DNA of 64,000 nucleotides from Collybiopsis luxurians FD-317 M1 (GCA_000827265.1 KN834861.1:62001-126000), one strand, 5' to 3'; shown: positions 24,111 through 37,918, counted from the stretch's first letter. Numbers and translations are program-made. The notes: generated by a model not told the origin, from the letters alone.

Positions 24111-26632
24111 TCAAATTTCGCGAGATTCGTCTGCGTTCAAGATGAGAGTGACAAAGAATCGAATCATCTCCAAAAGAGCATCCGCGCTTAACGCTGTGGA
24201 TGCCATTAGCATAGCGATCAAAAGAAATGTGTCTTCCTAGATAGAGAAGGCATGGGAAACATACCTTCATTAACAGTATGAGCACCCGACAAGGGATTAT
24301 TAGAAGATTCCCCGTTATGGTGATTATATCTGAAGATGTGGTCGGACAACGTCCAGTAGTATTTCGTGTCTTATCATGATAAATTCGTCAAGTTAGTTTC
24401 GAAAGAGACAAACAAGATCACAAACTTACCCGTATTTCCGGTAGGCATACCTGGTCCCACGGCAATGTTATCACCTTTTAGAGACCGGTGGGCATTGTAG
24501 GTAGCTTTGATGGTACCAGAGAGTAATTGATACGGAGCTGAGCTCTTTCCTCTAATTGGTGAGACTGGTGCTGGCTCGAGTCCCAATGCGGAAGAAAGCG
24601 TCAAATTTCCTTTCGCTGCAGTATGCTCCGGGGTTGAGATGATCTCCCCAAAGGCGGAAAATGTAAGATCAAATTCTTTTGCCAGTGGTAGCAAGAGATC
24701 TGCGTCGTGTTTCTGCGTAGCATTTACCGAGCTAGGTGCTCGCCAGTCAAGTCTTGATAAGAAAAAGGTGAAGACAATTGAGAACTTACCTTGTTGTAGC
24801 AATACGATGATTAACCACGGCATATGCTTGCTCAGGTAAAGCATTCGATTTGACCCCGCCGTGAATAATATCGGCAGCCTGAGTCGTTCCGACCAAACTC
24901 TTAAGGATTTTATCTTTGAACAGGATCTTCTCAGCATCTCGAAGCGCCTCATCAGAAGTTATGGAACGCTTTATCGCGTCGCGTCGGTCGGAGGGAATTG
25001 ATGTACTATATTCCGCGAAGCATTGAAACAATTGGTAGCTTGACGTGTCACGATCCTGTCAGAAAATGAGTCGAGGATAAACACGAAGATGAACTGGAAC
25101 ACATACAATATGAACTTCAAACGGGTGGTTCTCAAGATGGACGAGTAGTGCGGAAAGAATACCGATAGTCTACAGGATATTGAGAACGGTTCTGCGACCC
25201 TACCAGTTTATGATACGACACTTACAGTGTGCTCGGGAGGAACGCTTGAGTGCCCGCCTGGGGCAGCAACAGATATGTCTACATTGATACTACCCTTCTC
25301 GGCCACTCCAGGTGTAGCGAAAACTGATCCATATTGCTGAGAAAATCCTCCTGAAAAGCTATCAGTCCGACCTGTTAGAGAACAAAAGACTTTATAAATC
25401 TACTTACCACCCTCATCGATGATAAAGGCAAAGGAATCCTTTCCGTACCTATCCAATATCTTCGCAGCCAGTTCTTTTGCACCCTGTAACAGTGGCAGAG
25501 AATTAATCTATAGAAACTTGCGGTGAATGATCACCTACCCGACGTCCGCCGGCTTCCTCGTCGAATCCAAACGAAACCACAAAGGTCCGTTCAGGTTGGA
25601 AACCTTGATGCAGCAGAGTCTCGATGGCGCCGCTAGTAATATTTACGTTGAAAGGAAGCTACTTTTGGCTGCAAAGCCGCGCTCACATGGTGGCAATCAA
25701 TGCGCTCTTGTCATCCTTTGACCCTCGACCCCATATATATTTCCCTGTGGTTTACATAACTAAGTAAAGCCAGCCAGGGAAAGGTGGCAAAAGGATTCAT
25801 GCCGTCAAAATAACCGGAATATGGAGGATAAGTCCACTCAGAAACTGTATCTGGGTTTACAGGAACGACGTCTGCGGAATACCTTGCCATTCAAAGGAGG
25901 AAAAGAGAGCTGAATTGATTGAACGTACCGAAATGAGCCATAAGCAAAGCAGGCTTCAGAGACGTGTCGGATCCTTGCCAAGTGTAAAGCAGGCCGTAAG
26001 TATTGACCTTCTCAAGCTCGAGGACGGAGTGTCTACAATATATTAACATCAGGACTAAGGGGACGTCCAGAGCTCAAAGAGCAATGCGACTTGCACGAGT
26101 GGAAACGTCCTCTGCAAGTATTCATGAAAGAGTTGCCTATTTTCCCATCGAGGATCTTCGCCTACTGGCCCCATATCATCAAACGTCTCTGTCCTGCGAA
26201 CCAAGATGTATCACTAGAAAATCCAAAAGTCAAAACGAGGGCAACGTACTTGACCTGTACAGCTCCTGATATCCATGCAATCGCAGCGCCTTTGAACACT
26301 TTCGTTTCAATCGTTTCACCGATTCTGGTCCATAGATCACGATTGGACCGCGGGGTGAGAATTTCTGCTTGCGGACAAGGATTTGGCTCCATCGAAACCC
26401 CTACCGGAGCTTTGGAATGGTACCTAGACTCGGAATTGATGATACCATGATCACTGAACAGGAACTTGGAAAGATTGGCCAACGAAAGCAGTGCGGCGGC
26501 AAGTAGGAAAGCTAGAAAGCGCGACAGCCTCCAGCGAGACCGTCCTGGGTGAGACCTGGACGAAAAGTCACCAGGAAGCAGTGCGCTTTTTTCTGGAGGT
26601 CGGGCGAACATGGGAGACGGGAGAGAAGTCAA
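24111..26632 (-). CDS. CPS1: Vacuolar carboxypeptidase S (M20 family Gly-X carboxypeptidase)
   Basis: Multi-exon minus-strand gene. The N-terminal exon has EKSALLP and a signal-anchor segment (FLAFLLAAALLSLANL), as in yeast Cps1, which is delivered to the vacuole as a membrane precursor. M20 metallopeptidase signatures follow in order: LLMAHF joined by splicing to DVVPVN (first metal His and Asp), GRGSKDDKS, FGFDEEAGG (catalytic Glu), FIIDEGG, VDISVAAPGGHSS and a C-terminal SGAHTVNE with the last metal His. The final exon reads ALSADALLEMIRFFVTLI and ends at 24111. The enzyme releases C-terminal residues from peptides after glycine. The start could also be the ATG at 26611, which begins MFARPPEKSALLP and fits the family well. 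Confidence 0.88.
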
Positions 26633-27083
26633 AGCCTGGGAGATAATATGGGAGTCGAATATAGTAACATATGGACATCCTCGCTGTGATAATCAATGTA
26701 TTCAGTTATGTCGTGATTTCGAGTCCACGATTCGGAACATTGTGCAATATTGGCAAAATGTTGGTGTAGACGCCAGCACGCTCAGAACCGCAAACCCGCA
26801 GTAGGGAGATCAATTACAGAATATTACCCGGGTCGCGCACTTTCTTGCAAGTTTATTTGGGGGACGGTTCGGCAACTAACCTCCTCTAACGTGGCGTGAG
26901 CCGTTCAGTCAAGTAAGCGACACGTTTACTTCATGGTACAAATATACGGACAAGGCAGATAAGATTCAATCCTAGTATACAGTTACAGATCAAACACGCA
27001 TAAAACTGAAATGAAGCAGACACTAAAGCAAAATGAAATTCATAGCGGCGAATTGAGAACGGTTTTTTTTCTTTTTTCCAAAA

Positions 27084-27841
27084 CTAAACAACAGCAGCGC
27101 TGGTCTGACCGGGCTTCTCTAGTGGGCGAGCTGACCATCTCCCATGCAACGGCTCGTTAATGCTCGCGCGTCCGCCGTTTCCGGCAAGGAAGAGCATGGC
27201 AGAGAACCCGATAAGAGTCGTGATAATAAAACAAAGCCAGGCAAAGGCGACGATATCAGTGAGGACATTGCAGCTGAAGACACCAAAGCAGAAACCAAGG
27301 TTACCCCAAAAGTTCTACAGGCATATGACGAGTCAAATGAACTGTTCAATGTAAGCAAACATGATCACCTACAGTAGCTATAGCCGCCCCAACGAGGAAC
27401 ATGGTCCAAATTACAAACCATCCAATAAACTCGCCCCGAAAGCTGGTGGCTGGACCACGGACTCGAGCAGCGTGAATGACATGCATGCTAGAAAATGAGT
27501 GTCAAACTGCATGTTCGAAAATGAGCAAAAAATCATTACAGGTACAATGACCAGAGTATGGCGAGACTAGACGTAACCAGCAACTCAACAACGATAGGAT
27601 CTGGAAATGAGACATATAATTCAGCAATCCATCAGGGCTTCGAACAGATGTATACCGTAAAATCCTGTATTGCCGCTTAGTGTTCGGTGGATTCTGGTTC
27701 CTGTAAGCCCAAGCAGTACAATTGAGAAGATGAGCTGAAAAATGCAGTATTTTGAGTCCAGCGTTCGAATTTTGGTGGCTAAAATGTACTTACTAGGGCA
27801 GCATATAATGCAATTCGAAGAGCCGCATAGTGATGACCCAT
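27084..27841 (-). CDS. MARVEL-type four-transmembrane protein
   Basis: The minus-strand gene starts MGHHYAALRIALYAALL at 27841 and ends EKPGQTSAAVV at 27084, with several introns. Four hydrophobic segments are visible: ALLIFSIVLLGLTG, VVELLVTSSLAILWSLY, FIGWFVIWTMFLVGAA and VAFAWLCFIITTLIGFSAM. The layout and the ASINEPLHGRW tail fit small MARVEL-domain proteins common in basidiomycetes, which are thought to organise membrane domains. The precise function is unknown. One internal exon near 27,300-27,360 is short and its boundaries are uncertain. Confidence 0.65.
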
Positions 27842-28273
27842 GGTAAACCTGTTTTTTTCTTGATAACTTTAGATTTGAGAAGGGGGGAAAAACTGGTAGT
27901 TTGGAAGTTTAACTTCACAAATGGGGTTCGAAGACGAGGCTTTTATCTGCGAAACATCTGGTCTTAGGACGCGTTCGTGACGACATTTCGTTAGCTAAGG
28001 CAAGGTTCGGTGACATTCGGTGATGAAATTGAAGACAGTGAAGTATGTCATGATATCAACGTTGGGTTAGGGTTACGATGTAGAGCCAGCTTTGACCGGG
28101 ACCGGCGACTTCCTCTGAGTCGTTCGGGGTTTTTACCCTTCAGACTCTCCCACAGCTCTCGTATGACGACGATAATCTGATGAACTTATTCCAGACGTCT
28201 TCTTTTAGAGCACGATATATTTCTCGAAGGTAGAGCGCATAGACATACATAATTACAAGGTTCTTCGAAAGAG

Positions 28274-31200
28274 TTACAACCTCCCCAGTGCTTTAATGGC
28301 GTTAAGCATGCTACCTAGCGCAATCATAGCAAAGCTCTGAGCCCCGAATGCGTCCACATCTTGTTCTAAAGTCTCCTGCGACGCAATCCACGCAGCTCGA
28401 GCACGGTTGAATATGTTACATAAACGTTCCACATCTGGGTCTTCTTCATAGCCAATGGCGTCGAAGATGTCATCTTCGTTCCAATCGTCGGCATCACTAT
28501 CTTGAAGGGAAAATTCGGCTCGAATCTTTCGAGTCAGCTCTTGTGTCTACATAGTCAAACATAAGTTTCATGGTTCGCCAGTGGTGTGCACAGATACGAA
28601 CCTGAAGATTCAAGGTCATGGTTACCTCCCGTCTCTTCTTGGGGTCTGGATATCGCTCCATAATAGCCCCACTAATCAATTCCGCTTCGCTCAGCCAAGT
28701 GTCAGCTTTCTTGGAAATCGTGTGGGTTTTCGCAATGAAGAGAAGCTGTTCGCGATAGTCTTCAAAAACATGATGCATCTCATCGACCACATCCTCTTGC
28801 GGAACCATTTCCAAGTCGGCAGAAAACGCGCCAAAACGGCTGGTGCGAAGCCGTCTTAAACAGCGTCTCACAGCCGGAGCCAAAGCACTGTCTATCTTTC
28901 TGAAATCGATGGGATCAGTCCAGTCTGCCTCTTCAGCTTCGTATTCATCTGTGGGCACTCTGCGGAAAAGTTTCCCCAAGGCCTTCGCACTTGGGTAGTA
29001 CCTGTCATCTCCGGGCCTTGGCCGATATCCCTCTCCAGATAGGTAATCTGGCCTTGGTCCTTCTGGCGCCTTTGGTAAGCTTTTGAAGTCGACGGCAGTG
29101 CCAACTTTAGGGAAATCAACCGCATGAGACGCAGCCTCAGCGAGCCTAAGACAGTCATTACAATCCAAGCCGTTGATATCTGATATCCGCAGATGCAAGG
29201 TAGAAATATAACCCAGGAGATCAGATTTAATCTGAATGAACGTTAGTTAAAACCTTTGCTGAAACAGACAAGGGTACATCCGCACGTACATAATTGATAA
29301 CAAAGTCCACGACATCGTTGACTCCGCATTCATGCGGGGTAACAGTGGGCTTCAGCGGTTCGTAAGCCCCTGGATCAGCTGTGACTCGCTTGGGTGGATG
29401 CAGGGTATCCTATGAATAAACAATATCGAATCAGTGCAACTTTACACCAGAAGCAGGTAATCTCACATCTAAAATCAGATTATAAATGTCACCGTCAAGG
29501 TCTCCACCCCCAAGCATCGACGGTAAGCTTCGTGCCCCTCTGAAAAACAGAGATCAGTTGGTTTATATGCTATAAAAATCCACAACGCACCTGCAAGAAA
29601 AAACGACTACATTCTTCAAATGCTCGAGTTGCGGTCTACGAACCGCCCTAACAAACTGAATATCACCGGGATGTATTTGGGGACTTCTCGTGATTATGAG
29701 ACGTCCTTCGATAGGTACAGTTTCCTGAGTTCGGGGGTCATAGACCTGTGCAAAGATTTCACCCTCATCGAGACAATCCCATTCGTCGGATACACCCAGA
29801 AGCGTGTAAGAATCTGGAACCCTGATTCGGCCACGATGTTTGATTTCGCGCAGGATATAAGTGATGCCATGAGCGATCGCAATCTTGAGAATTACAAGCT
29901 GAACGGTCGCAGGATTCACTTCGGAAACACTTGGAGCAATTTCCAACTGAAGTATCTGGGCAATATTCTTGAACAGAGACTCCAGCTGGAAAGACGCTCC
30001 GAGTCCATGCTGTGCAAAGGTTGTAGCTGCGTCGAAAAGAGATGATCGGATTTTCTGTGTGTCGCGAATGGCTAAATCCTGAAGGGCAATGAAGTTTTGC
30101 AGAGGAACTCCATGATGTTCCAGCAGCGCAATTAGAGGTCGGTTTAGGAATAAGGCCAACGGTCGGGCTGAGGTCAGTGTAATATCCAAGTTCAAATCGG
30201 GGGACTCAAATTTGGTCTGCGAAGGACGCAAACACAACACCTCCCCGTCAAGACTGGGGTCCTGAAAAAGAACTCCTTTTGCTCCTCCCAAGCGAAATTG
30301 AAAGCAGGAAGGTATGATCTTGGATGTGCTTCGGAGGACATGTCGAGCCACCTTCCGAGCTAGCACTGGGGCAAGAGGAGAACAGCCATCAGTGAAAACA
30401 GAATTTTGGCCATTAGCTCCGGCAGAAACTCGGTCAGGAATAGATTTTAGTTGATCTGGCGAGAGAGCAACAGATGGCGTTGATGCTGAGAACATCTGTC
30501 CCCATCGAGCCCCCAGTAAAGCCGGCCTGTGGGAGGCTTTGGGAATTTTACCCTAAGTTAACTGGTTTAGAATCGGAGCGGGAAATGGAAACTAGCAACG
30601 CACAAATTTTATCCTGATTTTATCAGCGCTCATCTGCTCCCCTTTCCAAAAGAATGGAGTTACAAAGATAAATGTGTAGTCCTTGAGACTGCTCATCGAA
30701 TATCCCAAAAACTCAAAATGTCTTCCGGCGACAGTCACACCGTTCAGCAGAACGGGCTTGAATCGACGGTCAAGTAAGTTATCGATCCCCAAGTTATTAT
30801 CGCGTCGAGGTTTCCCACCATCCTCGTCTTGGAAAGAAACCCGAAGGAAACAATCCTGGTAGTCGCGATAAAGGCGCAGGATGCCGTTGGATAGATCTGG
30901 GAGAGGCCCCTCAAGGACTTGGCTAGATGGGGTAATCGAAATGTGAAATGCTTCGTAAATCGCAGGATTCGGAGTCGATGCATATCGCCGCCTGGGAGCC
31001 CTGGCGTCTTCCTCGTAGGCTGCGGCAGCTTTGAGCAACTGTCCATGCAGAGCCTGCTCTGTACTGTCCACAGAAGCCAATTCTCGACGACGGTTCCGAC
31101 GTCTCCTCCGCCTTCTCGCGCTCTTGGAAAGATTCTCTTCGGGAGACTCCGGCTTCCTGGGCGGAGGTTTAAGAGGATCCTGAAAAGTAGGTACACGTAA

Positions 31201-32298
31201 AGTGGAGACAAAAAATCGAAAAATTGCTGCAGAATGCTCTGGATTATCTTCCTGAATTTTCAAGATCGCCCGCTGCATGTTTATTTCGCAAAGCTCTCCA
31301 GGTTCTACGATTCCGTCCCAAACTGATTTTTCCAACTGAAATCCAAGACCGAAAGGTAGGGTTTTGGTGAAAGCCGAGAGACGGTCAAACGCATTCGAAT
31401 CGTAAGTTTGAGATGGGACTATGGTGATATCCCGGAATTTAGGATAGGGTAGCTGGATATTTCTAGCGCGAGAGACAAACTTCTGCAAGTCGTCGATGTT
31501 TGGAAACTCAATGTGAAGATATTGGGAACCAAGAGGTATGGAGTCGCAATCATGAAGCCCTGGAAGACGCTGGGAAGGGCCAGAAGCAAAGATACTAGGT
31601 GGCTGTTCAACTGTAGCAGCATTCGAAAACTCTAGAAAAAGATCGGATTCCCCGGATCTGATTACCGCTCGCAGCGAAGAGGAAGGGTACCAGAATATGG
31701 GATGCGGCAATACATCGATGGCCTGAATAATGCTAGACAAATCAAATGGACCATGAGTTGAGGGCTGGTCAAGGCGACCATGAGTTGGGGGTTGGTCGAG
31801 GTGAACTACCAATCTTCTTTTAGCGAGATCACAGTGAATTCTCCCCTTTGAAGAATACTCGACGGTAAAAGACCCATCGCGCCGGAGGCGGCCGAAACTT
31901 AGCCTCAGGACTGGCGTCGGAACGGATGCTTCTTGTTCCAGTCTTTTCTCCTCCTTGATAATTTCCGGATCCTGCCAGGACTCTTCGCGGACACGAGCCA
32001 GAGTTGTTTCTCGAGGCGGTTTGTTTCCTGGTCGACATTGGATCGTAATTCCACGGAGACTTATCGGCGAAGAAGAATAAACCGTCAGAAAGAGCTGGCC
32101 AACTGAAATCGTTGGCAAGGTCAACAGACCACTCTGTCTGGAGCTGTGACGGCCGTTTTTCTGGGGCCTGAACAGGTAAATCTCGAAATTGAGTGGTGGG
32201 TCGACGATGAAAGGAGCGCGGTGAATGATGCGATGGAACTCTATCAACAAGTCCGTCTTGTTTACAGACGTTGGGATATTGGAGATAAAGATATCCAT
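28274..32298 (-). CDS. Cellular RNA-dependent RNA polymerase (QDE-1/RDP type), RNA silencing
   Basis: Six exons on the minus strand with introns at 30553-30603, 29540-29590, 29410-29466, 29232-29289 and 28547-28601 (51-58 nt) give an uninterrupted 1250-residue protein. The N-terminus (MDIFISNIPTSVNKTDLL) resembles an RRM-like start common to basidiomycete RdRPs. The catalytic half shows GKIPKASHRPALLGARWGQ, FTDGCSPLAP, and the double-psi beta-barrel active site GGGDLDGDIYNL with three metal-binding Asp. The C-terminus carries LDCNDCLRLAEAASHAVDFPK and YREQLLFIAKTHT. The family copies single-stranded RNA into double-stranded RNA for Dicer in quelling and repeat silencing. Length and motifs are complete, so it is probably functional. 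Confidence 0.93.
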
Positions 32299-34269
32299 AT
32301 TCTGGGACGTTGGTGAGCGAAGTTAATAATGGTCAAAGGGGAACAATGCGCACCGTCGAGGTCCTTATCAGACCAGCTGTCGTCTATGTGGATATCGGAC
32401 AATACTTATAGCAGATTTAGCGCCCACGAAGCTGTTATAGTTATGATAATACGAAAAACACTTTAACCGCGCATCCATTAAGCTTTCCACAGCTTCTAAG
32501 TGTGTGCATTCTAGCGGAAGCTTGAATGGGGGTATGCCTGCGGACAACTTTTGAACTTAACAGAGATACACATGCCAAGCGACTTCGCAGCCTTCCAGGA
32601 TCGATCCACTTAGCTTATTGGGAGCGCATGTTAGTCTGCGGCTCGTGCCGCAGCAAGTATCTCGTAGTAGGTTGGCCTTGCACAGTCGCTAACACTCCTA
32701 TTTCTTTTTGTGGCTGGATGGCTTTATAGAGTTTGTAGCGTAGATGTTGTGAGAAACGAAAAGCCTATTCGAGCTAGAGGAGCTCAGCTGTTCTTGTATG
32801 TAGGTCATTTGAGCCTCGAGGTAGCGCAGCTCGGAGACTACTCGGATGCGTTAGGAAGAACGCCGTGACCGGCAAAACGCATTTTCTTCCTGAATCATTA
32901 CTAACTCCCGCCTAATCAGGATCATAAGCTGCCCGAAATAGGTCAGTAGAGAACAATTCATGGCTTGATTCCGCAGTAAAGCGTTCTCAGGAGGTGTAAA
33001 ACTCTTCGCAGCTTCGATTCATAGTTCAGGATGCATACCGGGGATGTTCTGCCAGAGGCCTTTAGGAAGGGGGTAGCAAAGGATGCAGACGCTGAGCTTG
33101 TACGTGAAGCCCAACAGCATATGATGTACCGGCATGTAATCTTGTTCAGTTGGCAGTTGCCTTTCGGAACATTCTATACGGCCAGCCATCAACCACCCTA
33201 CCCGCAGCTACCTAATATTAGAAGGTTTCCCAAGCAAAGCAGGGACTCAGTGAAAGACAGGGCATCAACGAGGGCTTCGATGGCACTGTAAGTCCCGGAG
33301 CGAGGAGAGCAAGGCTAAGTGCCTGGATTAATGTGGCTTCAAATTGCGACAGACGAAAGAACAACCCGATCTCAACTCTAATGGCTACAAGTGGCTGGGC
33401 CGCCAATGTGAACTTTTCCCGACACTACCAGTGACGACTAAGGAATGTTTGAAGTATATGATAGATATTTCATCATATCCAGGTATCATCTGAATCTTAT
33501 ACCCTCAAAAAGGGAAGAGAAATTCATTCAAGGAAAAGACTGTGGGATATCCATCGTTAGACAGGATAACTATTACACCTCAGTTGACGATTGAACAAGT
33601 GTCTTCCCGCAGAGGATCGAAATTCATCTGGTTCTGTTTAGTTATGGCTGTCTCACTAGTAAGCAATTTAAGTAGTGTTTCATTCTTGAACACTTTACTG
33701 CTAGGGAACGCTGTAGCACAGCAAACAAGTTATCATAAGTTCACTTAATTACACTGAAATTACTTTAAACAAACAATAAAAGAGGATTTGTTTAAAGTAA
33801 TTTTATTGTTCTGGCATTTCTTTAAGGTAATAAGTTCATGGTAATGCTGCGAACTTAAGAGGACTTGTTCCCTGTATAGCGCCGCGAGAGGTTGGGTTTA
33901 ATGACAAGGTCCAGTCTGCGACCCTGATATCCATCACAAACAGGTATTGAGCCTTGGTCGGGACTTTTGAGCCGTCATATCACTGTTTTTGTTAGTTTGT
34001 TTTTTTTTTTTTGCTTTATCATGGTCATTGGATTGCCTTGAACAGTCTTTACGTCCATCAGACATTTCGTAGATGAAGTAAGTGTAACCAACTTTTGGAC
34101 AACTATGTATTCTGGTCATTATCCGACTCTAAAATACTTGTGAAAGCTGTACTGTGGTGTCTTCTCGTTGACAAACTACCGTCTAAGGACTGATCCCGGC
34201 TAGCCAGGATCAATATAACTAATGGGTACATTCCCTAATATCCAGTATCAGAAAGGTCAGATGTACTAT
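32299..34269. other. Long spacer upstream of the RdRP gene
   Basis: About 2 kb with no gene recognised. It includes the RdRP promoter region, a hairpin at 33757-33803 and a T-rich run near 33,999-34,011. Confidence 0.45.
33757..33803. repeat. Inverted repeat, 17-bp perfect arms
   Basis: Arms at 33757-33773 and 33787-33803 are exact reverse complements (aaattactttaaacaaa) with a 13-nt loop. It could be a small MITE remnant or a terminator-like structure; no target-site duplication was identified. Confidence 0.7.
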
Positions 34270-35418
34270 TTAGCAAGCAACAAGAGCTCATTAGTAATTA
34301 CCGCAATTTGCAGATATACAGGGTTGCACAGATCTCCGAGGGTGCCTAATGGAAGTCGTATAATTACGGAAATCAAATTAATCACCTGCCGAAGGTGTCA
34401 GGAAGTAATCTGGTTTTGACTTCGACGAAGTGCCTTTCTCTCACCAGCAATAAACTATATAACACACCAGACTCGATCAACAAGGCCAGGATCCGACCAC
34501 CATTAGCCCAAGTCAGATGAAACATCCTGCGAAAGTGCCTAAAGAGCTAAGTGAGTATTTATTTTTGGGAAGACATTGCATACTAACCATGCCCTGAGTG
34601 ATATTATCGAGGTAGCCAATAAATTTGTAGCCAGAGATAGAACTAGGTCGGCTACATGGCACACATCGATAGCTCTTTTTAACCTGTTCTCTCTCTCTAT
34701 ATCTTGGGATGTGAAATTTTGTAAAAATGCTATGATAATAGTTGCCAAAGTGCTGCCTAGAAGAAGAGTAAATTTGATATTTGAGCTTTCCAAAGCTGAA
34801 TGAAACAAACAGCAAGTGGCACACAGAGATGAAAATATACAGAAAAAAAGTGCCTTTTTATTATCATCTTTGCAAAGGATCCAGGCTCGCCACACTACAA
34901 CTCCGTCTGTGAAAACGTACTGCATAGTTCGAATCAATGCAATCGAGACATAAATGGAAATAAAGTGATTTACTTACATTTAGGTACCATATATTTTGGT
35001 ACAGGGTTATATATTTGGATGATTCATTGAAACCAATGAGCGTCACTTTGACGATTTGCAGCAACGAAGTAACAGAGGCACCCATAATAAAAGTCGAGAA
35101 AATATACATGAATGTGGAGATTGCGAGTAGAAGTTTTCGGGCTGGATCATGAAGTCCTTGATTCCTGAACAGTTGAAACAGTTACATAAGCGAGAAATTA
35201 GAAACAAGAAAATGCTGACAGTATGAGGTGTAATGCTTTGAAGAAGATCAGAGTGTAACTACCTATATTATATGAATCAATCATGAGGTTGCTACAGATG
35301 AATGATATGCACCATAGGCAAGCATTTGTGGTATTATCCCAATCACATGACTGGTGTTAAGGAGCAGTGTAATGGCAAGTTCATGTGTGTTTATGAGGGA
35401 CCGGGTTATGGTGGTCAT
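34270..35418 (-). CDS. Seven-transmembrane-type membrane protein (copy E, divergent)
   Basis: The start MTTITRSLINTHELAITLLL is at 35418. Exons join in phase to MLAYGSYTLIFFKALHLIL, NQGLHDPARKLLLAISTFMY, YVFTDGVVVWRAWILC, ADLVLSLATNLLATSIISL, and on to GRILALLIESGVLYSLLL and LISVIIRLPLGTLGDL. WRAW and the LLIESG motif tie it to the other 7TM genes in the window, but the sequence is much more diverged and it carries the DPARK loop seen in a separate branch. The last exon after YLQIA is uncertain: the expected YP-containing final helix is not found, so the C-terminus may be truncated. Confidence 0.55.
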
Positions 35419-36340
35419 AGTCGGAACGAGTGTAACATTTCGTAAAGACGACTGCTTTTATATGGGCCATCTCATCAAACAGCAACAATGATGGATATGT
35501 GAAATTCGAAACACTCCGGACCACAGCAAGCCCATATGCAAGACGTAAGCGAATATATGGTATTGATGAAGGTCCTCTTCTAATACGGACCACGCTGGCC
35601 ATGATGGCCGCAAGGAAAATTACTAAGCTCTAAAAGAGGAACTCGCAACCTGACAACCATATTTCGCGCCGTCATCGAGATGCGGTGATTCAATCAACAC
35701 AAAATGAGCTTCCTTTTCGGCATAACTTGTTTAAAGGGACGGGATTAATGTAGCCTGCTATACGCTATGTACTAGTCAAAACGTAGCCAACCCGTCCTGT
35801 TATCTTCTGTCAGAAGAAGACACCCTCATAAGTTTTAGCAGTATTTCACTTTCATTGCAGAATCTGAATAGCATTTGATCAAAGGAAATCACGGTGCACT
35901 TGGTTGAATTATACCTTCAAGATCTATCCTGGAAGTTAGAACAGGCACCAAGCTGATAGAAGTTTGCAGCATGCTCTGATGGTAAGCTCAAGATTATGAA
36001 CACAAAAAGCTGTTTCAGAGTGATTCCAGACCGGTTCTTGGGTAACAGCTTTTGCTTTCTGTAAAATAAAACTTTCTTTAAGAGCAAAAAGAACAATGAT
36101 GTTTTGTCCTGTGACTTATGAAAAAGATGAGGTACGCTGTAACTTTCTATTTCAAATTCTTTTCAATGTACCTTACATGCAAAAAGTCATCCATTGTTAG
36201 AAGGATTTCAAGTGAAAAAGAACATCTTTCTTCAAATTTAACTAGGGTATTTTTGCCCACTTTTCCTTTTGTTCAGAGTTCTTATGGGACATGGGAATCA
36301 TCTGAAGAGTATGATGGTTGCGCTAACTGGTGATAATAAT
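35419..36340. other. Spacer before the duplicated block
   Basis: No supported gene. Short frames only. Confidence 0.4.
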
Positions 36341-36641
36341 CTGATGCAACAAATTGAAGGCGTTTTTTTACGAATTATTGGCACTTAGCAGCTCATCTCC
36401 AGTACTTGAATAGTTACATCATATACTTGCTCTGACCTCTTCCTCATGGATTTGAATAGATCAAATTTTACAAGTTGTGCATGATGAGTTCTGTTTATAC
36501 ATGTGGCTCCCCATGGTTGTTGGAGGTAGCATTATCGAAGCCATAGATACCCTGGCTTGGATAAAGGGTAAATTCAGATAATTCATTTTCAGGGTTGCTG
36601 GGCTCGCCCTTGGGGACACGTCAGTTATAGATGAGTGAGAT

Positions 36642-37918
36642 TCAAACATCATTGCGCACATTGGTCTGGCTTATATGGATGCTTTCAATTACAGGAGAGC
36701 AGTCCCTATTGATCAAGATAATCACCGCAATGGGATAACATGCCTATCAAAATTCATAAATCAACGATGGCTGTGAAAGAAAGCGGAGCATAAAAACTTA
36801 CAGCAGAAAACATAGATAGTATTGCAACAACAGTCACACATTGCGCAGGAATTGCCACAAGTGTGTACATATTTAACAGTGCAAAGACAGTGTAGACAAA
36901 CTGGATTGTGCAATACATTGCACCAGACTCAATCAACAAAAGTAGGATATTTTGAACCCTGGTTCTTCGGTGGACTGCAGCTCCCATCATAATATGATGG
37001 TGATCCCTGAAGCATTCATATTGTTAGAACCAAATGTTGGAGTTCAAAGGCCAGGACACTTGCCATGCCTTCCATGCGATTGAACATGTTGCAAAGATGT
37101 TTACAACTAAAGAAAGCAGGATTGATAACCAGCCAAAAGTGGCAGCATCGTTAACTGCTGATGTATGGATCTCGATATTATCCAAAATGCAATTTGTAAC
37201 ATTAATTCCTAGGGAAAACGGGCTCGTAGACACAATATGGTGAGTGCTAACTCACATACCAATGTTGGCAACCATGAGAAACTCAAACACAAGCTTCACG
37301 AGCCTGGAATGTTGAAAAAAAAGCCATGCCCTCCAGACTACCATAAAATCACTTAGAATTACCTGCATAATGGGATTGTTCATTGAACAAATGGTGAAAA
37401 GCAAAAGGCTCACACAAATTGTTGAAGGCCAATCTGCCATATATTGGAGTGAGAAAAGGTTTGAATCTGTTACCAGGGCCTGGTTCTGTAGTCTTCTATT
37501 AGGTTTTATTTGCATGAAAAAAGACCAGTTGAGAATCAAGTCAAAAAGACCAATGTACAGAACCTCCCAGGAAAAGGCAATGAATATTATGATCAAGCAA
37601 GTGCAAAGTTTCATTTGGGGGCCAGTCCGAGGTTTTGTTCTGGTGGTAAAAATTCAGATAAAAATATATCCTTGGAGTCAGATACTTGATAAGCATGCGA
37701 GTTCCAGCATTTCATACACTAGAAGATTTAGGGCAATGAATAATCCTAAAAGAAATATGCCTGGAGATAAAATTGTATTCAGCTCCAATTAAGAAATTAA
37801 AATTGTCAGCAATCATGGCATGCCTACCATAGCTCATTGTCACCACTATTAAAGCCACAATGCTGTCATAGCTAGCACTAGAAAGGGTAGAAATAGTCTG
37901 TAGCTCCTCTGGAGTCAT
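36642..37918 (-). CDS. Seven-transmembrane-type membrane protein (copy B)
   Basis: Start MTPEELQTISTLSSASYDS at 37918. Exons with 50-70 nt introns read IFLLGLFIALNLLV, then KLCTCLIIIFIAFSWEVLYI, YMADWPSTIC, VILSDFMVVWRAWLFF, INVTNCILDNIEI with WLSILLSLVVNIFATCSIA, and RVQNILLLLIESGAMYCTIQ. The last exon is CYPIAVIILINRDCS and ends at 36642. No disabling mutation was seen in the exons traced. It is closest to copy C at 46.7-48.0 kb, consistent with the segmental duplication, and is divergent from the plus-strand copy A. The function is unknown; multi-pass membrane location is evident. Confidence 0.65.
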
